In this document: positions 11,924 through 13,487 of the stretch, piece by piece
Layout: every line of letters starts with the position of its first letter
Numbering within the stretch: the stretch's first letter is position 1
Origin: JBHJHK01 sp050330975
GTDB lineage: Bacteria; Pseudomonadota; Gammaproteobacteria; Competibacterales; Competibacteraceae
Length of the DNA stretch: 13,487 bases
Assembly: GCA_050330975.1 (NCBI GenBank)
Contig: JBHJHK010000053.1
Span: 1 to 13,487, forward strand
Reading direction: 5' to 3'
The notes under the pieces: model-generated
Told to the model about the DNA's origin: nothing
What the model saw: only the letters and a program-made list of their open reading frames with translations
The model's database searches: none
Made by a program: the position numbers and the translations under genes

Positions 11924-13487
11924 TCAAGCTGGCTTCGCGGTGGGCTCTGGAGCGTGGCGCCCCGTGCTGCGGCGCAAGTGGATGGCGAGGAGCGACACCG
12001 CCGCCGGCGTCACCCCGGGCAGGCGACTGGCTTGGCCCAAGGTGGTGGGCCGCGCCCGGGCGAGGCGTTCCCGCACCTCCGATGATAGTCCCGCCACGGC
12101 GCGGTAGTCGAGTTCCAGCGGCAACAGGGTGTGCTCTAGGCGCTGTTGGCCGGCGATTTCGGCTCGCTGGCGGTCGATATAGCCCTGGTACTTGCACTGG
12201 ATTTCCACCTGTTCCGCCGCGGCCAACGCCAACTGGGCATCCCCCACGGCGGGCAGTGACACCAGCCCAGCGTAGTCCACTTCGGGGCGACACAGCAGTT
12301 CTGTGGCCCGATACTCCCGGCTCAAAGGCCCCCCCAACACCCGCTGGGCATCGGCGGGGGCGAGGTCCTTGGGCCGAACCACCGTGGTCTGGAGGCGGGT
12401 GAGCTCGGCCCCGATGGCATCGCGCTTCGCCGTGAACTGCCGCCAACGGGCGTCGTCCACCAGCCCCAGCTGTCGGCCCACTTCGGTGAGGCGCAGGTCG
12501 GCATTGTCCTCCCGCAGCAACAGGCGGTGCTCGGCGCGGCTGGTGAACATCCGGTAGGGCTCGTCGGCCCCCCGGGTGATCAAGTCGTCGATCAACACCC
12601 CCAAGTAGGCCTGGTCCCGGCGGGGATACCAGGGATCGCCCCCCCGGATGGCCAAGGCGGCGTTGACCCCGGCTAGTAGCCCCTGGGCTGCCGCCTCTTC
12701 ATAGCCCGTGGTGCCGTTGATCTGGCCGGCGAAGTACAGGCCCTGGAGAGCCCGGGTCTCTAGGGTGTAGTGGAGGGCCCGGGGGTCGAAGAAGTCGTAT
12801 TCGATGGCGTAGCCCGGTCGGGTGATATGGACCCGCTCTAGGCCCTTGATGGAACGCACCAAGTCGATTTGCACGTCGAAGGGGAGGCTGGTGGAGATAC
12901 CGTTGGGGTAGACCTCAAAGGTATCCAACCCCTCGGGTTCCAAAAACACCTGGTGGGCGGTTTTGTCGGCGAAGCGCACCACTTTATCTTCCACCGAGGG
13001 ACAGTAGCGGGGCCCCACCCCCTCGATGACGCCACCGTAGAGGGGGGAGCGGTGGAGGCCGGCGCGGATGATGTCGTGGGTGGCCTCGTTGGTGTGGGTG
13101 ATCCAACAAGACACCTGGCGGGGGTGGTCGGCGACACTGCCCATAAAGGAGAACACCGGGGTCGGGGAATCGCCGGGCTGCTCCTGGCACAGGTTGTAGT
13201 CGATGGTGCGGCCGTCGAGGCGCGGTGGGGTGCCGGTCTTGAGGCGACCCACGGGCAACCCCAAAGCCCGCAGTCGCAGCGCCAGGGCTTCCGAGGGGGC
13301 CTCCCCGGCGCGCCCCCCAGCGGTGCGATTGTCGCCCACGTGGATCAAACCCTTGAGGAAGGTGCCGACGGTGAGGACCACAGCCGGGGCGCGAAACTCG
13401 ACGCCACCCTGGGTGAGGACCCCCACGACCCGCGCCCCCTCCACCACCAGATCCACGGCGGCCGGCTGAAAAATCAAAATATTCGGC
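11924..13487 (-). CDS. mnmG: tRNA uridine-5-carboxymethylaminomethyl(34) synthesis enzyme MnmG, 5' end outside the window
   Basis: About 521 codons of the FAD-dependent enzyme that, with the GTPase MnmE, installs cmnm5 at wobble uridine 34 of certain tRNAs. Coding runs without a stop to the window edge. The visible part starts near PNILIFQPAAVDL, so roughly the first 110 residues with the FAD dinucleotide-binding motif are missing. Family motifs: VVLTVGTFLKGLIHVG, GRAGEAPSEALA, GRLKTGTPPRLDGRTIDY, CPSVEDKVVRF, FLEPEG, YAIEYDFFDPRALHYTLET, GLYFAGQINGTTGYEEAAAQGL, MFTSRAEHRLLLREDNADLRL, and C-terminal KYQGYIDRQ plus LPGVTPAAVSLLAIHLRR. Nothing is truncated at the C-terminus. The family often heads mnmG-rsmG-parA-parB near the origin; here rsmG does not follow. 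A DUF6489-type gene starts 27 bp downstream. Confidence 0.95.
   Translation of the reverse strand, partial: PNILIFQPAAVDLVVEGARVVGVLTQGGVEFRAPAVVLTVGTFLKGLIHVGDNRTAGGRAGEAPSEALALRLRALGLPVGRLKTGTPPRLDGRTIDYNLCQEQPGDSPTPVFSFMGSVADHPRQVSCWITHTNEATHDIIRAGLHRSPLYGGVIEGVGPRYCPSVEDKVVRFADKTAHQVFLEPEGLDTFEVYPNGISTSLPFDVQIDLVRSIKGLERVHITRPGYAIEYDFFDPRALHYTLETRALQGLYFAGQINGTTGYEEAAAQGLLAGVNAALAIRGGDPWYPRRDQAYLGVLIDDLITRGADEPYRMFTSRAEHRLLLREDNADLRLTEVGRQLGLVDDARWRQFTAKRDAIGAELTRLQTTVVRPKDLAPADAQRVLGGPLSREYRATELLCRPEVDYAGLVSLPAVGDAQLALAAAEQVEIQCKYQGYIDRQRAEIAGQQRLEHTLLPLELDYRAVAGLSSEVRERLARARPTTLGQASRLPGVTPAAVSLLAIHLRRSTGRHAPEPTAKPA

Noticed and set aside
1..13487. CRISPR array, insertion sequence, rRNA or tRNA gene
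   Set aside because: No regularly spaced repeats, transposase frames, terminal inverted repeats or cloverleaf structures were seen on either strand.

Overview
The window is a GC-rich stretch of bacterial DNA, densely coding on both strands. It most likely comes from a gammaproteobacterium: it carries the 3' end of recG, a pitrilysin-type M16 protease, a membrane-anchored retropepsin-like protease, a DUF6489-type protein and mnmG, all with proteobacterial character. The genus is not identifiable from the sequence alone. GTG starts are common (LOG-family gene, DUF6489 gene, response regulator, sensor-exonuclease). The left edge looks like a damaged contig end, so a draft or metagenome assembly is plausible.

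Layout, left to right. Positions 1-422 hold the C-terminal end of RecG, with its first ~110 bases apparently corrupted. At 533-2440 (+) is a secreted subtilisin-like protease with a C-terminal DUF4214 module. Its stop codon abuts, with no gap, the stop codon of a convergent membrane-anchored retropepsin-like aspartic protease (2441-2977, -). Divergent from that is a LOG-family nucleotide hydrolase (3029-3613, +). It is followed by a three-part periplasmic protein (3677-5734, +): a caspase-like domain with both catalytic residues replaced, a PstS-like ligand-binding domain and an OmpA-like peptidoglycan-binding domain. A 274-bp gap (5735-6008) holds a 21-bp direct repeat with a 60-bp period and a hairpin. 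Next is a 958-residue periplasmic zinc protease of the pitrilysin/insulinase family (6009-8885, +).

The right third is a minus-strand array with gaps of 22-30 bp that looks like one operon. In order of transcription it holds mnmG (13487-11924, 5' end outside the window), a DUF6489-type protein (11896-11597), a single-domain response regulator with a His/Asp-rich tail (11566-11054) and a 709-residue membrane protein (11031-8902). The last joins HAMP-like and PAS regions and a degenerate histidine-kinase core to an intact DEDDh 3'-5' exonuclease. A strong GC-rich hairpin lies where this operon meets the M16 gene.

Two systems stand out. One is the response regulator plus membrane-tethered pseudokinase-exonuclease, which suggests regulation of a nuclease at the inner membrane. 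The other is the pseudo-caspase/PstS-like/OmpA-like fusion, which looks like a periplasmic ligand receptor anchored to the cell wall. The left two thirds are also rich in peptidase folds: four unrelated families (S8, retropepsin-like, caspase-like, M16) lie within about 8.4 kb, all predicted to be exported or membrane-anchored.
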